A stretch of DNA of 23,048 nt from a virus (IMGVR_UViG_3300023180_000421:1-23048); one strand, 5' to 3'. Shown: positions 1 through 8,570, counted from the stretch's first letter. Notes: generated by a model from the letters alone, not told the origin. Program-made: numbers and translations.

Positions 1-801
1 TACTTTCCTCTTGGATTTGCTTTTTTTATCCTCTTCGCCAAAAAATCTATTAGCCAAGGAGACAAAATGCATACCCAACCTTGTCTGGAAAAATACAAAT
101 CCAGCCCTTCTATTAATTGTTGGAATGTTTGATACTGGAAGTGGAACTCCTTTACTTGCTAACTTTGTACAGACACCAAAAGGTTTACTATCATTTCCTA
201 TAAAATTATAAGTCAATGCAGTTTCTTCAACTTCTATGAGACTTTCTTCTACTCTTAGAACATCTTTGACTATTTTTTTGACACTATCGCTAATTTTTCC
301 ATCATATCTTTTTGATACTCTAACCAATTCATTAGTAAATGCTTCTCTTGAAACTAAATCTATGGCATAATAATTTTTCAAAGAACTTGTACTGACATCT
401 CTTATTCTTGAGACATACATTCCATTATACATTTTTAAATTATTGAGAGATTTTCCTCTCCCATCTATATCAACTCTGTTATTATAATTATTATCCTCAA
501 TATCAAAATCAACTCTATTACCACCACCTATACCAGGATATAAATTGCCCTGAGAATTCCCCAAAATTCCACCAGGAGATGCTTTTAACTTGCCATTTGT
601 ATAGATGTATCCACTATCAACAATTTCAACAGTTGCTGAAACATAATTAGATAAAACACTCTCATAAAAATAGAATTGAGTCAAAGATCCAGTGAGATCC
701 ACTGCATTGCCTTCTCTGTCAGAAATGACAAATTTCTTTATATTTACTGGAGCAATTGCTGCATTGGTATTAAGGGGAACCTTTTCTTGAAAATTACTCA
801 T
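1..801 (-). CDS. Baseplate hub protein, gp27-like (partial)
   Basis: The reading frame starts with ATG at 801 and stays open to the left edge, giving 267 codons with the C-terminus missing. The N-terminus has a pattern common in gp27-type tail hub proteins: an FYES motif followed about 15 residues later by a VEIVDSG strand. Later come NYYAIDLVSREAFTNE and a predicted helix ending in KIVKDVL. In T4, gp27 forms the trimeric hub through which the tail tube attaches. It follows the tail assembly chaperone and long tail genes, where a hub gene is expected. It lies 5 bases after the previous gene. The fold assignment is inference from pattern and position. It could also be another baseplate structural protein. 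Confidence 0.5.
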   Translation of the reverse strand, partial: MSNFQEKVPLNTNAAIAPVNIKKFVISDREGNAVDLTGSLTQFYFYESVLSNYVSATVEIVDSGYIYTNGKLKASPGGILGNSQGNLYPGIGGGNRVDFDIEDNNYNNRVDIDGRGKSLNNLKMYNGMYVSRIRDVSTSSLKNYYAIDLVSREAFTNELVRVSKRYDGKISDSVKKIVKDVLRVEESLIEVEETALTYNFIGNDSKPFGVCTKLASKGVPLPVSNIPTINRRAGFVFFQTRLGMHFVSLANRFFGEEDKKSKSKRKV

Positions 802-806
802 TATAC

Positions 807-2483
807 CTATGCGTTATAAAGGGTGCTTTGAATAGTGTGGTCATAATATCTATTTAACGCTCCAGTGTCAGGTATCATAGCAAACTTTGTTCCACCTCCA
901 CCAGACACTTGTTGTCCCCCTCCAGATGCAACAGGAACTATCAAAGTCTGTGCTACTTGTTCTTCATATGAAGCCTTTTTACTTACAGCAGTTGCTTGAT
1001 CAAGTGCATCAGGTCCTGCTGGTTGAGCAGGTTTTACTTGTGCTGGCATTCTGTAATACTTTCCTTCTCCACCATATTCAGCAGCATATGCTGCAGGAGA
1101 TGCTTCCCAACTAAACGCTGCTTTACTACTGGAGTTTGATATGATGTTTCCATTATCTAAAACAATACCAACATGTTTTTGTCCAGGAGCAATATACAAA
1201 TCTCCAGGTTGCTGATTGCCAGGTTCAATGTATTGATATCCATCCTTTATCATAGCATTCTCTGCATCTGGAACCCAGTTAGAACTACCCCATGGTGTTT
1301 TCAATCCTGCTTTTGCAAATACTTTATTGACTGCCCATACACAACCATTTCTTCCACCATCAGGAGCTGCTGCACTACTGAATCCTTTCATAGATTGTGC
1401 TGCAGCTGCTAATGTTTTAGATGCTTGTCCAGGTATTGCAGGTGTTTGAGGATTAAAGAATCCATCTTTTATTTGCTGCTCTATTATTGCTCGTGATCTT
1501 GCTCGTTGGGGCTCCAATGCTGCTATGGACTTATCAAAATCAAGTTTGAGTTCTTGAAGAGTTTGCTTATACATCTTAAGTGCTTCTGGGTCCCATTTGT
1601 CTGGAGTAAGATGACCAAAAGTGCCTTCTATTATTGCCTTTCTCTGGGCAGGTTTTAGTCCTGGTTGTTTCCAAACTGCATTTGGTCCTGTTATTTCATC
1701 ATATTTTGCAGTTGGAGCTGCAAATACTGCAATCAAACCCAAAGCAGCCAGAGCAACCAATCCAGGTGGAGACAACAATATACTGGCAAGCAATCCAGCA
1801 AGTTTGAAGAATAATGGCAAACCAATGGTTAGTAATCCACCCAAACTCAAGAGAGATGATGCTGCAATTGTCCCCACAATTGCCATTGTTCCTATAAACA
1901 TGGCAACAAAGTTGTCTTCTAAGAATTTGAAGATTTGTGCTGTCTTCTTTGGATCACTAAACCAATTTAACAACTGCATGATGGCAGTTGAGAAAACAAA
2001 TCCCTTTAAGAAATTCAAAGCACCATCAAAAATAGATGACTTAGGACCTGCAATCTTTGCTGAATTTTTTACTACATCTTTCTGTTCCTTTATCTCTGAC
2101 TGCTCTTCCTTGCTCTTCTTCTGAGCATCCTGTAAAGATTTTGCTTGAGCAACAGACTTTCTCTTCTCATTTGCCAATTCATTTTGCTTAATTTGAGTCA
2201 GAGTGTTAACATTCTGAGTTACAGAATCCAAAGTCTTTACCAATGCGCCATAAGATCCTTCTTCACCACCTTGTTTTGGAACAATACTGGCATTGATGGA
2301 TCTATAGTATGAGGTTTTTATAGTTGGAACTATTGCTGCCCTGGGTTTGACCACTATAGAGTTTGGTTTAGAAGTTTTAGTTTCTTCTGTTCCACCTCTT
2401 TTGGCTAGAGCACCTTTTTTATCTTTCTTGTCTTTCTTTTTAGATGCTATATTTTTTAGAGCACCTGTAAGTAACATCATCAT
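807..2483 (-). CDS. Tail protein with C-terminal CHAP/NlpC-like peptidase domain
   Basis: A 558-aa virion protein candidate. The N-terminal 150 residues are Lys/Ala-rich and probably coiled-coil. Residues 158-178 (FLKGFVFSTAIMQLLNWFSDP) match a segment of the next gene upstream. Residues about 195-255 hold hydrophobic segments. The C-terminal third looks like a papain-fold amidase/endopeptidase: Cys381 in NGCVWAVNKVF and His437 in KHVGIVLDNG, with GDLYIAPG between them, as in CHAP and NlpC/P60 domains. It probably cuts peptidoglycan crosslinks during DNA entry or acts as a tape-measure-like tail component. Three consecutive ATG codons make the exact start uncertain. It begins 6 bases after the preceding gene stops, so the two are probably co-transcribed. 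Confidence 0.6.
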   Translation of the reverse strand: MMMLLTGALKNIASKKKDKKDKKGALAKRGGTEETKTSKPNSIVVKPRAAIVPTIKTSYYRSINASIVPKQGGEEGSYGALVKTLDSVTQNVNTLTQIKQNELANEKRKSVAQAKSLQDAQKKSKEEQSEIKEQKDVVKNSAKIAGPKSSIFDGALNFLKGFVFSTAIMQLLNWFSDPKKTAQIFKFLEDNFVAMFIGTMAIVGTIAASSLLSLGGLLTIGLPLFFKLAGLLASILLSPPGLVALAALGLIAVFAAPTAKYDEITGPNAVWKQPGLKPAQRKAIIEGTFGHLTPDKWDPEALKMYKQTLQELKLDFDKSIAALEPQRARSRAIIEQQIKDGFFNPQTPAIPGQASKTLAAAAQSMKGFSSAAAPDGGRNGCVWAVNKVFAKAGLKTPWGSSNWVPDAENAMIKDGYQYIEPGNQQPGDLYIAPGQKHVGIVLDNGNIISNSSSKAAFSWEASPAAYAAEYGGEGKYYRMPAQVKPAQPAGPDALDQATAVSKKASYEEQVAQTLIVPVASGGGQQVSGGGGTKFAMIPDTGALNRYYDHTIQSTLYNA

Positions 2484-2489
2484 TTCTTA

Positions 2490-4289
2490 CTATGCCCCCA
2501 CAATATTGTATTGACCTTTGATTGCATACAAATATGGATTTGTTGGGTCAAAAGCACTGAAGTTTGCTACCTTCTTTTGGTTTGGAGTTGCTGTAGAAAC
2601 ATTTGTCCCATTAGTATTACCTCCCATAGGAAGTGCAGCAATACTTGGAGCAGGTGCAGCAGGTTTTGGTGGAGGTGGTGCAGAAGCTACAGTCTTTGTG
2701 GGGGAAACACTTGCTGGAGTTATTGAAGATGTAAATTGAGGTTTTGTTCCTTTCAAAGAGTTGATAGCATCCAATGCTTTTTGGTCAAATTGCAGTTTAT
2801 TTCTTGGATCAGCAAGCCATGGTTGAGCACCTCTTTCGCTTGCCAACTGGACTGCCAATCTGTCTTGATTAGCTGCACTGAATTTATCAGTCATCTTCAG
2901 ACCAGCTCTTTGTGCTAATCCTGGTAAAGTATCTCCAGTGAACTGATATGCTCCTGCAGCATGAATAAATCCTTCAGCATTTGTGAGATTCTTATCCTGT
3001 CTCCTTATGACTTCGCCAAGAGTCATGTCAGTAATTCTTTGACCAAGAATGGTTTTTGAGTCACCACTCTTTGGAGCAGCACCAGTTCTGTCTGCAACAG
3101 TTCCTTGATTCATAGCATCATATCCACCAGAACCTGCAGATTCATACTTCTTAATGTACCCCAAAGCAGTTGCTTGCATTGAAGTGAGCCCCACTGTTGG
3201 AGTTGCAGTTACTTTAGTAGGACCAGTCTCTGATAAAATAGACGGTTCTGATTTTGGTTCAGGATATTTAATTAAAGGTATCTGCATTTTATCTGTGATT
3301 GACTGTGTAGGAATCACAGGTACTTTAGGAATAGTCAGTGGACTACTACCCATCTTTTTAAGTAATGGATTTATAGCATTTTCAAGATTGACCAACTGAG
3401 CATTGGCACCTTCAATTACCTTATTGATTGGATCAAATATTCCCTTCAAAACACTTGCTATTCCAGCATTGACTTTCTCAATGACACCATTAACCCAATT
3501 GATCAGAGGTCTAAAGTATTCAATAGGATCCTCAAGGAATCTCAACAACTCCATTATGAGTGTAGAGAACAGGAACTTCTTCAAGAATCCACCAACAGTA
3601 TCAAAGATATTTGTTATAGGTTTCATGGCACTCTTCAAAGCACCTGGAACACCTGTCATTATTTTCTTTCTTTCTTTAGCAATCTCCTTTTCTTTCTGCT
3701 CTGCCCTTTGAGCAGCAACTCTTTCCTTTCTACTTTGCTTCTCCTCCTCTTTATCTTGTCTGATAGAAGTTTGTAAAAGTTTTCTTATTGCATTGTCAAG
3801 ATCAGATACCTTCTCAGCAACTTCAACATTAACAGGTGCTTCTGCTTCTTTTAAATCTTCCTGTGGTTTTGTAATTGCCCTTGGTGCTGCCTTTACAATA
3901 GCAGATGTTTTTGTTTTCTTTTTTCCAACAAAAGATTCTTTCTTTATCTTCTGCCCCTTGACCTTAAATCTACCAGTCTTACCTTTGACTCTCTTAAATT
4001 CATCAGTCAGTAATTGAACTTCTTCTGTAGGAATCTTACTATCTGGCATTCTACCAGCAGCCATTCTCTCCCTCAGAAGAGTTTTGTATGTATCATAGTC
4101 AATATCAAATACATCTTCCAGACCCAACAATCTAAGAATCTCTGGATCAATATCCTCATTCTCTACGCTATCACTTTCTTTCTTTTCTGCCTTTGGGACA
4201 ACAACAATCGCAGAGGATTTCTGAGACTTACCTTCGCCTCTAATGGAATTCAGTAAATCGTCCAAACCCTCTGGAATGTTATCCGCCAT
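2490..4289 (-). CDS. Tail protein with lambda-endolysin-like (GH104) domain; tape-measure candidate
   Basis: A 599-aa protein directly downstream of gp26/gp51, whose counterparts in other tailed phages are tail assembly chaperones that act on the tape measure encoded next. T4's tape measure gp29 is 590 aa. Residues 170-215 are highly charged and probably coiled-coil, and residues 235-256 (FLKKFLFSTLIMELL...) are shared with the next tail gene. Residues about 370-500 resemble the lambda R lytic transglycosylase: Glu383 in KKYESAGSGGYDA, then HAAGAYQFTGDT, then FSAANQDRLA and LASERGAQPW. This suggests a glycan-cleaving activity for local wall digestion at infection. The ATG at 4289 overlaps the gp51 end by 11 bases. 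The C-terminal tail is Pro/Ala/Ser-rich. The tape-measure role is inference. Confidence 0.6.
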   Translation of the reverse strand: MADNIPEGLDDLLNSIRGEGKSQKSSAIVVVPKAEKKESDSVENEDIDPEILRLLGLEDVFDIDYDTYKTLLRERMAAGRMPDSKIPTEEVQLLTDEFKRVKGKTGRFKVKGQKIKKESFVGKKKTKTSAIVKAAPRAITKPQEDLKEAEAPVNVEVAEKVSDLDNAIRKLLQTSIRQDKEEEKQSRKERVAAQRAEQKEKEIAKERKKIMTGVPGALKSAMKPITNIFDTVGGFLKKFLFSTLIMELLRFLEDPIEYFRPLINWVNGVIEKVNAGIASVLKGIFDPINKVIEGANAQLVNLENAINPLLKKMGSSPLTIPKVPVIPTQSITDKMQIPLIKYPEPKSEPSILSETGPTKVTATPTVGLTSMQATALGYIKKYESAGSGGYDAMNQGTVADRTGAAPKSGDSKTILGQRITDMTLGEVIRRQDKNLTNAEGFIHAAGAYQFTGDTLPGLAQRAGLKMTDKFSAANQDRLAVQLASERGAQPWLADPRNKLQFDQKALDAINSLKGTKPQFTSSITPASVSPTKTVASAPPPPKPAAPAPSIAALPMGGNTNGTNVSTATPNQKKVANFSAFDPTNPYLYAIKGQYNIVGA

Positions 4290-4461
4290 TTTGTGCTTGC
4301 TTGTACTTGAGTTCTTCTTCCTCTAAGTGTTGCTTCAAGAGTGTGACATAAACATCACGCTCCCAAGGCATCATATTTTCTATCTCAGTTAATGAATATT
4401 TATGGTACTGCATCAAGGCGAAGTTGAGTTTATAATAGTTCTCAAGGTCCATATGGGACAT
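4279..4461 (-). CDS. 51: gp51-like baseplate hub assembly protein / tail chaperone
   Basis: A 60-aa protein with the pattern LNFALMQYHKYSLTEIENMMPWERDVYVTLL, known from the gp51 position in T4-like cyanophages. T4 gp51 helps assemble the baseplate hub but is not in the finished tail. The protein is short, helical and acidic at its end. It starts two bases after the gp26 stop, in the -1 frame relative to gp26, and that frame is open upstream through the gp26 slippery site. It may therefore be made mostly as the C-terminal part of a gp26-gp51 fusion, as with lambda G-GT. The ATG at 4461 is the likely independent start. The name rests on position and recalled similarity. Confidence 0.6.
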   Translation of the reverse strand: MSHMDLENYYKLNFALMQYHKYSLTEIENMMPWERDVYVTLLKQHLEEEELKYKQAQNGG

Positions 4462-4463
4462 GC

Positions 4464-5183
4464 CTATGCGAAAAAACTGGATAAACCCTCCAAAACTACA
4501 GTGCTCTTCTTCTTAGTCTTTGGATTAGTTACCTTAACTTCATAAGATAATTTAGGCATTGTCTCAAAGAACTTTTCAATCTGCTTGAACTGCAGTGAGT
4601 TCATCTGCTCAAGGAATTCAATAACTTCTTGTTTAGTGACATCAGCAGTAGACCAAACTTCATCTTCACTATAGATTGTGTCTACACAAGATGCAATCAA
4701 TTCAAATGATTGATCCATACTGACATTATCACTAAAATCAAAGTTACTTGTAATGAATTGTTCAAGAGATGGATATCTCATTTCCATCATCAGATCATCA
4801 GAGAGTTTGATTCTCTTTGAGTGATCTTTGTGCTCAATGACATTGATCTCATCAATGGGAATAGTGATGGGAATTTCTGTCTCACCATCATCAGGTGCAA
4901 TAATATTGACCTCTACTTCCTCACCAACTGACTTACCTCTGATGTTCAGAAAGAGATATTCAATATCAAAAGTTGGAAGTGCTTCTACTTTGATTCCCTT
5001 GGTCTCAATACAGTTTTTCAGAACTGTCTTGATTGCTGTGGTGATTTGTTTTGTATCTTCACTTTCTAATGCAAGGACCAATAATTTTTCTTCTTTGACA
5101 AGGAATGGTCTATATTGAATGGTCTTTTTAGTTGATGGCAATTCCAACTCATATGTTGGCGTAGCAATTCTTGGTAAAGGCAT
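4464..5183 (-). CDS. 26: gp26 baseplate hub subunit (T4_baseplate family)
   Basis: A 239-aa protein, close to T4 gp26 (208 aa). The N-terminus, LPSTKKTIQYRPFLVKEEKLLVLALES, is the hallmark of this family. Its members act in hub assembly of T4-like phages and are thought to be tail assembly chaperones. The middle region (EVEVNIIAPDDG, IPITIPIDEINV) is beta-rich and the C-terminal part is helical. It lies 30 bases after the gp54-like gene and two bases before gp51. The last codons contain a TTTTTTC slippery site, so a share of translation may continue into gp51. Family membership is strong. The exact role in cyanophage tails is taken from T4. Confidence 0.8.
   Translation of the reverse strand: MPLPRIATPTYELELPSTKKTIQYRPFLVKEEKLLVLALESEDTKQITTAIKTVLKNCIETKGIKVEALPTFDIEYLFLNIRGKSVGEEVEVNIIAPDDGETEIPITIPIDEINVIEHKDHSKRIKLSDDLMMEMRYPSLEQFITSNFDFSDNVSMDQSFELIASCVDTIYSEDEVWSTADVTKQEVIEFLEQMNSLQFKQIEKFFETMPKLSYEVKVTNPKTKKKSTVVLEGLSSFFA
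4470..4476 (-). other. Candidate -1 programmed ribosomal frameshift site
   Basis: The heptamer TTTTTTC is read in the gp26 frame as T TTT TTC, the canonical X XXY YYZ form, two codons before the gp26 stop (GCA TAG). A -1 slip gives CGC ATA GGC ATG, which runs in frame into gp51. The product would be about 301 aa. A small GTCC/GGAC hairpin with a five-base loop begins about ten bases downstream. Use of the site is inference. Confidence 0.6.
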
Positions 5184-5213
5184 AACAACCTATAAAGATT
5201 TCAGTGTGATTAT

Positions 5214-5999
5214 TTAGGGTGTTCTAAAGACTGTCCCTCTTGTTTCAGATGGAGGACCTGATGCTCTTATATTGAGCCCTCTTCTAATGTAAGTTTCTGT
5301 ACTGGAACCACCAGACTCACCACCACCTCCTGTAGGTTGAGGTGATGATGGTGCAGTATTATCAGAGGTAACAGGAAAGTTAATGCCTCCTCTACGAACT
5401 CTTTGCTTGACGTATCTGATATAAGAGAATGAAACATTACATCTCAGAACATCACTTTGATCATAAGATACAGGCATGGATGTGATTGATGTTGGGAATG
5501 CCTTGATGAAAGTATAGGCTAAGTTTTCTCCCCTTGCATCCTTTTCAAATTTTGTGATGTGAACATCACTTCTATATGTGTCTGGGTAATTGAATCTGAA
5601 GTTTGCTACTGAACTCTTATATACATCTTGCTGACCCTGCCCAGAAATAAAATCAATCCACCCATCAAAGAAATCAACAATCTTATAATCCCTGTCAACA
5701 TAAAATGTCATATTCAATGTGTCATCATAAGAACGACGATATGCCATTTTCTCTGTCACACCATGGTAATCATTATTTGCTTCATGAGTGAACAAACTTG
5801 TTCCAGGAAGAGATGTTTCTGAGCAAAGAAGTTCTAAATCCTCACCATCAAATCCATAATAGATACCTCTTAGCGCAAGAAATGCACTCACATCTGGGGG
5901 TGGCTGAACCTTTACCTGATATACAGATGTTTGGGCAAGATTTAAAATCCTACTCTTCAAGTCTGATGTTTTGACTCTATTAGGACGTGGAGCAGGCAT
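5214..5999 (-). CDS. Tail tube initiator-like protein (gp54-like)
   Basis: A 261-aa protein resembling the tail-tube/tube-initiator fold used in T4 by gp54 and gp19. Visible landmarks are ETSLPGTSLFTHEAN near residue 65, YRRSYDDTLNMTFYVDRDY near residue 90, FFDGWIDFISG, and FPTSITSMPVSYDQSDVLRCNVSFSYIRY near residue 175, which is typical of tube beta-strands. The C-terminal 60 residues are Gly/Ser/Pro-rich and probably disordered. gp54 would start tube polymerisation on the baseplate. In this window it is the first gene of the leftward tail cluster and is divergent from gp4. The ATG at 5999 is preceded by AT-rich sequence with no clear ribosome binding site. A gp19-type protein is the main alternative. 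Confidence 0.55.
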   Translation of the reverse strand: MPAPRPNRVKTSDLKSRILNLAQTSVYQVKVQPPPDVSAFLALRGIYYGFDGEDLELLCSETSLPGTSLFTHEANNDYHGVTEKMAYRRSYDDTLNMTFYVDRDYKIVDFFDGWIDFISGQGQQDVYKSSVANFRFNYPDTYRSDVHITKFEKDARGENLAYTFIKAFPTSITSMPVSYDQSDVLRCNVSFSYIRYVKQRVRRGGINFPVTSDNTAPSSPQPTGGGGESGGSSTETYIRRGLNIRASGPPSETRGTVFRTP

Positions 6000-6000
6000 C

Positions 6001-6008
6001 TATAAATA
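6001..6008 (+). promoter_or_regulatory. T4-type late promoter (TATAAATA)
   Basis: An exact match to the T4 late promoter consensus TATAAATA lies 23 bases before the gp4 start, in the 31-base gap between divergent genes. T4 late promoters are read by host RNA polymerase carrying gp55 and gp33, and a gp33 homologue is encoded in this window. It would drive the rightward gp4-gp48-gp53 operon. Confidence 0.7.
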
Positions 6009-6030
6009 ATCGTGACTACTATTACTATGT

Positions 6031-6540
6031 ATGGCTGAAAGTATCAAAAGTATCTTCAAGCCTCAACACCCTGAGAAGTATCAAGGAAATCCTAATAATA
6101 TTATTTGCAGAAGCAGTTGGGAAAGAAGATTCTGCCACTGGTGTGACATCAATGAGAATATCATAAGATGGGCATCAGAAGAATTTAGTATCCCATATTT
6201 GTCTCCTGTTGATAATAAAGTTCATAGGTATTATCCTGATTTTCTTATTGAAGTGAAGGAGATGAATGGACAGATCAAGAAATATGTTGTTGAGGTAAAA
6301 CCAAAGAAGCAAACTCTACCTCCAGTGAGGAAAGAAAGAGTCACTAAAAATTATCTCTATGAGTGTCAACAGTATGCTGTCAATCAGGCAAAGTGGAAAT
6401 ATGCAAGAGAGTTTTGTTTAGACAATGGAGTTGAATTCAAGGTCATCACAGAAGACGAATTAGGTATCAAGCAGTATGGATCTAAAGCAAGCTCAGTATC
6501 TGGAAGATCCAAAAAATCGTATAAACGCAAAGGTAGATAG
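6031..6540 (+). CDS. 4: Head completion protein gp4 (TnsA/PD-(D/E)XK-like)
   Basis: A 169-aa protein closely matching T4 gp4 in pattern: NPNNIICRSSWERRF, RWASEEFSIPYLSPVDNKVHRYYPDF and VVEVKPKKQTLPP. T4 gp4 (150 aa) finishes the packaged head so that it can join the tail. The signature Asp70 (YPDF), Glu88 and Lys90 (EVK), with Glu31 upstream, is the arrangement of PD-(D/E)XK nucleases such as TnsA, so a DNA-end processing role at head closure is possible. A late promoter precedes it. The last 22 residues are Ser/Lys-rich and overlap the next gene by 65 bases. Identification is secure; nuclease activity is inference. Confidence 0.85.
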   Translation: MAESIKSIFKPQHPEKYQGNPNNIICRSSWERRFCHWCDINENIIRWASEEFSIPYLSPVDNKVHRYYPDFLIEVKEMNGQIKKYVVEVKPKKQTLPPVRKERVTKNYLYECQQYAVNQAKWKYAREFCLDNGVEFKVITEDELGIKQYGSKASSVSGRSKKSYKRKGR

Positions 6541-6874
6541 CATCAGTGAACTTGGTGATCCTGATGATATGATGATTGAGATCATGGATACCTTGACTGA
6601 AACAGAACTCATTCCAGACATTGGTAGATACTATACTTTTGTTTATACTCCTAAGACACCAAGAATTGAATATGATCAGAACCCATTGATTGCTTGTGTT
6701 GGTTTATTCAAGTGGGGATTCAGAGGTATCAACTATCACTGGGCACTGAGAGATGCTAATCCTTTCAGAAATTATACCTGGGAAGAAGTTCCTGGAAGAT
6801 TGCACTTGGTTTATCCCACTGAACTGCAGGACATGAGAGCAATACCTTATCAATATTTCAGAATAAATAACTAA
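6476..6874 (+). CDS. Conserved protein of unknown function between gp4 and gp48
   Basis: A 132-aa protein whose function was not recognised. The second half has a distinctive aromatic-rich core: IGRYYTFVYTPKTPRIEYDQ, PLIACVGLFKWGFRGINYHW, RNYTWEEVPGRLH. This suggests a small beta-barrel structural or assembly factor. The pattern recurs next to gp4 in cyanophages as recalled. Its position inside a late head/tail operon supports a virion assembly role. The ATG at 6476 makes a 65-base overlap with gp4. A later start near 6569 would avoid the overlap but lose about 31 residues. No clear ribosome binding site decides between them. Confidence 0.7.
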   Translation: MDLKQAQYLEDPKNRINAKVDSISELGDPDDMMIEIMDTLTETELIPDIGRYYTFVYTPKTPRIEYDQNPLIACVGLFKWGFRGINYHWALRDANPFRNYTWEEVPGRLHLVYPTELQDMRAIPYQYFRINN

Positions 6875-6899
6875 ACTGGACCAAGAGCCTTAATATCTG

Positions 6900-8570
6900 A
6901 TGGCAGCAAATACTAAAACTGTAAAAGTCACCACAGACAGTGGTAAATTCCAGATAAAGGCTGCAGACGGAACGCCAATTTGGGTCAGGGTAGAAACAGA
7001 TTCATTCCCAAAAATTGACGGACAACAAATAATTAATCCTAATAATGGATCCTCTGTGCAAAGACTCTATTACTATGAAGGACCAGGAATCTTAAATCCA
7101 TTTGGAACTTTAGGAGCAACCAGAACTGGACAAGGTGCTTGGACATATGAGGATTATCCTCCCAATTTACCTTGGCAACCACCAACAAACACTCCAGTAT
7201 TTGGCGCATCCACTCAAAAAGCGCTTTCAAATAAATCAAGTGATGCTGTTAAGGCTATAAACAATGCCTCTGTGAATTCTACAGATGGTGCAACTGCTGC
7301 ATATTCTTCTTTTAATACACCAATCAAAATGACTATTGATGGTGCCAGATCTGGTCTTGGAATACTGCAGGTTGCTAAAGTAAATCCAAATGAAGAGGAA
7401 CCACTTCAACCAGGTCTTGGTGGAAATCCTGAAAGCAAACCAGTAGGAGAACAAGGTGGAGAGGTGCTTCCTTCAGTTGCTGCAGTACCACCTGTTGAGC
7501 AACCATCCACTCCTATAACTCCCCAACCACAACCAGAACCATCTGGTCCAAAAATAACCCCAACTATTTTAAGGTATCCTCTTGCTAATTTAGATGCTGC
7601 AAGTGAATTAGGAATTACTTATGACTATATCAAAATTAAAGTTGTTGACCATATTTCATCACTGGATTTGGGAAGATTGTCAGGAAGTGTTGGAAGTGCT
7701 CAAGGAAGACCAACTGACTATGGCAATCAATTTGTAGAAACTTTTAATCAACTACCACCAACTCAAAGTTTGTCTAAAGCGTACTTTGGTTCTCAAGAAA
7801 CATATGCTTATATCATATTACCAATGCAACCAAACCTTTCATCAACAAATAGTTCTGACTGGGGAACAGACAGTGCTAACATGTTGCAATTAGTTGCAGG
7901 ATCTATCTTCAACAGTTTTTATGGTGGAGTTGGATCTAAGGGATTAAGTTTTGACCAGATTGGAAAATTGGGAAATGATATTGTTCAAGGAGCACAGAGT
8001 TTGATCAGAGCTGGTGTTGGTGGAAAACAAGAAATTGCTGCTATGTTGGCAGGTCAAACTGTTGGAACTAATCTACTCACAAGGGCTACTGGAACTGTTG
8101 TCAATCCAAACTTAGAAATGTTGTTCAATGGTCCAAGACTAAGAACCTTTAACTTTACTTTTGATATGACTCCAAGATTCAAAGAGGAAGCTAAAGAGAT
8201 TAGAAAGATAATAAGAATTTTAAAAAAATATATGATGCCTGCACAACATGAATCCAGTGCATTTTTGAAATCTCCAAAGATTTTCCTGTTGGAGTACATA
8301 TATAATGGAAATGCTTCTGATGAAGAAGCAGCAGACTTTAATGAAAAGACTTTATCATCACCAAAGTCTCATCCTTATCTGAATAAAATTAAACCTTGTG
8401 CATTGACTGATCTAAATGTCAACTACACTCCTGATGGATCTTATATGACATATAGAGATGGTGGTTCTATGACAAGATACACACTCACCATGTCATTTAG
8501 TGAAATTGAACCAGTATATCAAAATGATTATCAAGGTGATGATTTCAATCCACCAGATCCAGGTTACTAA
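6900..8570 (+). CDS. 48: gp48 baseplate tail-tube cap protein
   Basis: A 556-aa protein, longer than T4 gp48 (364 aa). The C-terminal half matches the gp48 layout: NPNLEMLFNGPRLRTFNFTFDMTPRF, then helices, then LNKIKPCALTDLNVNYTPDG and the ending SMTRYTLTMSFSEIEPVY. gp48 sits on the hub and caps the baseplate, where it templates the tail tube. The N-terminal 200 residues are extra. Residues about 160-220 form a Pro/Glu/Gln-rich linker, and residues 230-245 begin a new folded part (YPLANLDAASELGITYDYIKIKVVD). It follows the unknown gene by 25 bases and precedes gp53 by 2 bases. Confidence 0.8.
   Translation: MAANTKTVKVTTDSGKFQIKAADGTPIWVRVETDSFPKIDGQQIINPNNGSSVQRLYYYEGPGILNPFGTLGATRTGQGAWTYEDYPPNLPWQPPTNTPVFGASTQKALSNKSSDAVKAINNASVNSTDGATAAYSSFNTPIKMTIDGARSGLGILQVAKVNPNEEEPLQPGLGGNPESKPVGEQGGEVLPSVAAVPPVEQPSTPITPQPQPEPSGPKITPTILRYPLANLDAASELGITYDYIKIKVVDHISSLDLGRLSGSVGSAQGRPTDYGNQFVETFNQLPPTQSLSKAYFGSQETYAYIILPMQPNLSSTNSSDWGTDSANMLQLVAGSIFNSFYGGVGSKGLSFDQIGKLGNDIVQGAQSLIRAGVGGKQEIAAMLAGQTVGTNLLTRATGTVVNPNLEMLFNGPRLRTFNFTFDMTPRFKEEAKEIRKIIRILKKYMMPAQHESSAFLKSPKIFLLEYIYNGNASDEEAADFNEKTLSSPKSHPYLNKIKPCALTDLNVNYTPDGSYMTYRDGGSMTRYTLTMSFSEIEPVYQNDYQGDDFNPPDPGY

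Noticed and set aside
1621-2124. Plus-strand frame of 167 codons in the left tail region
   Set aside because: It lies opposite the 558-aa tail protein with no promoter or binding site, and all neighbouring genes run leftward.
5211-5217. CTAAATA elements (also at 13370-13376, 19697-19703 and 20803-20809, minus strand) as late promoters
   Set aside because: They match only six or seven of eight bases of TATAAATA. Some coincide with TAA stop codons, so chance is likely.
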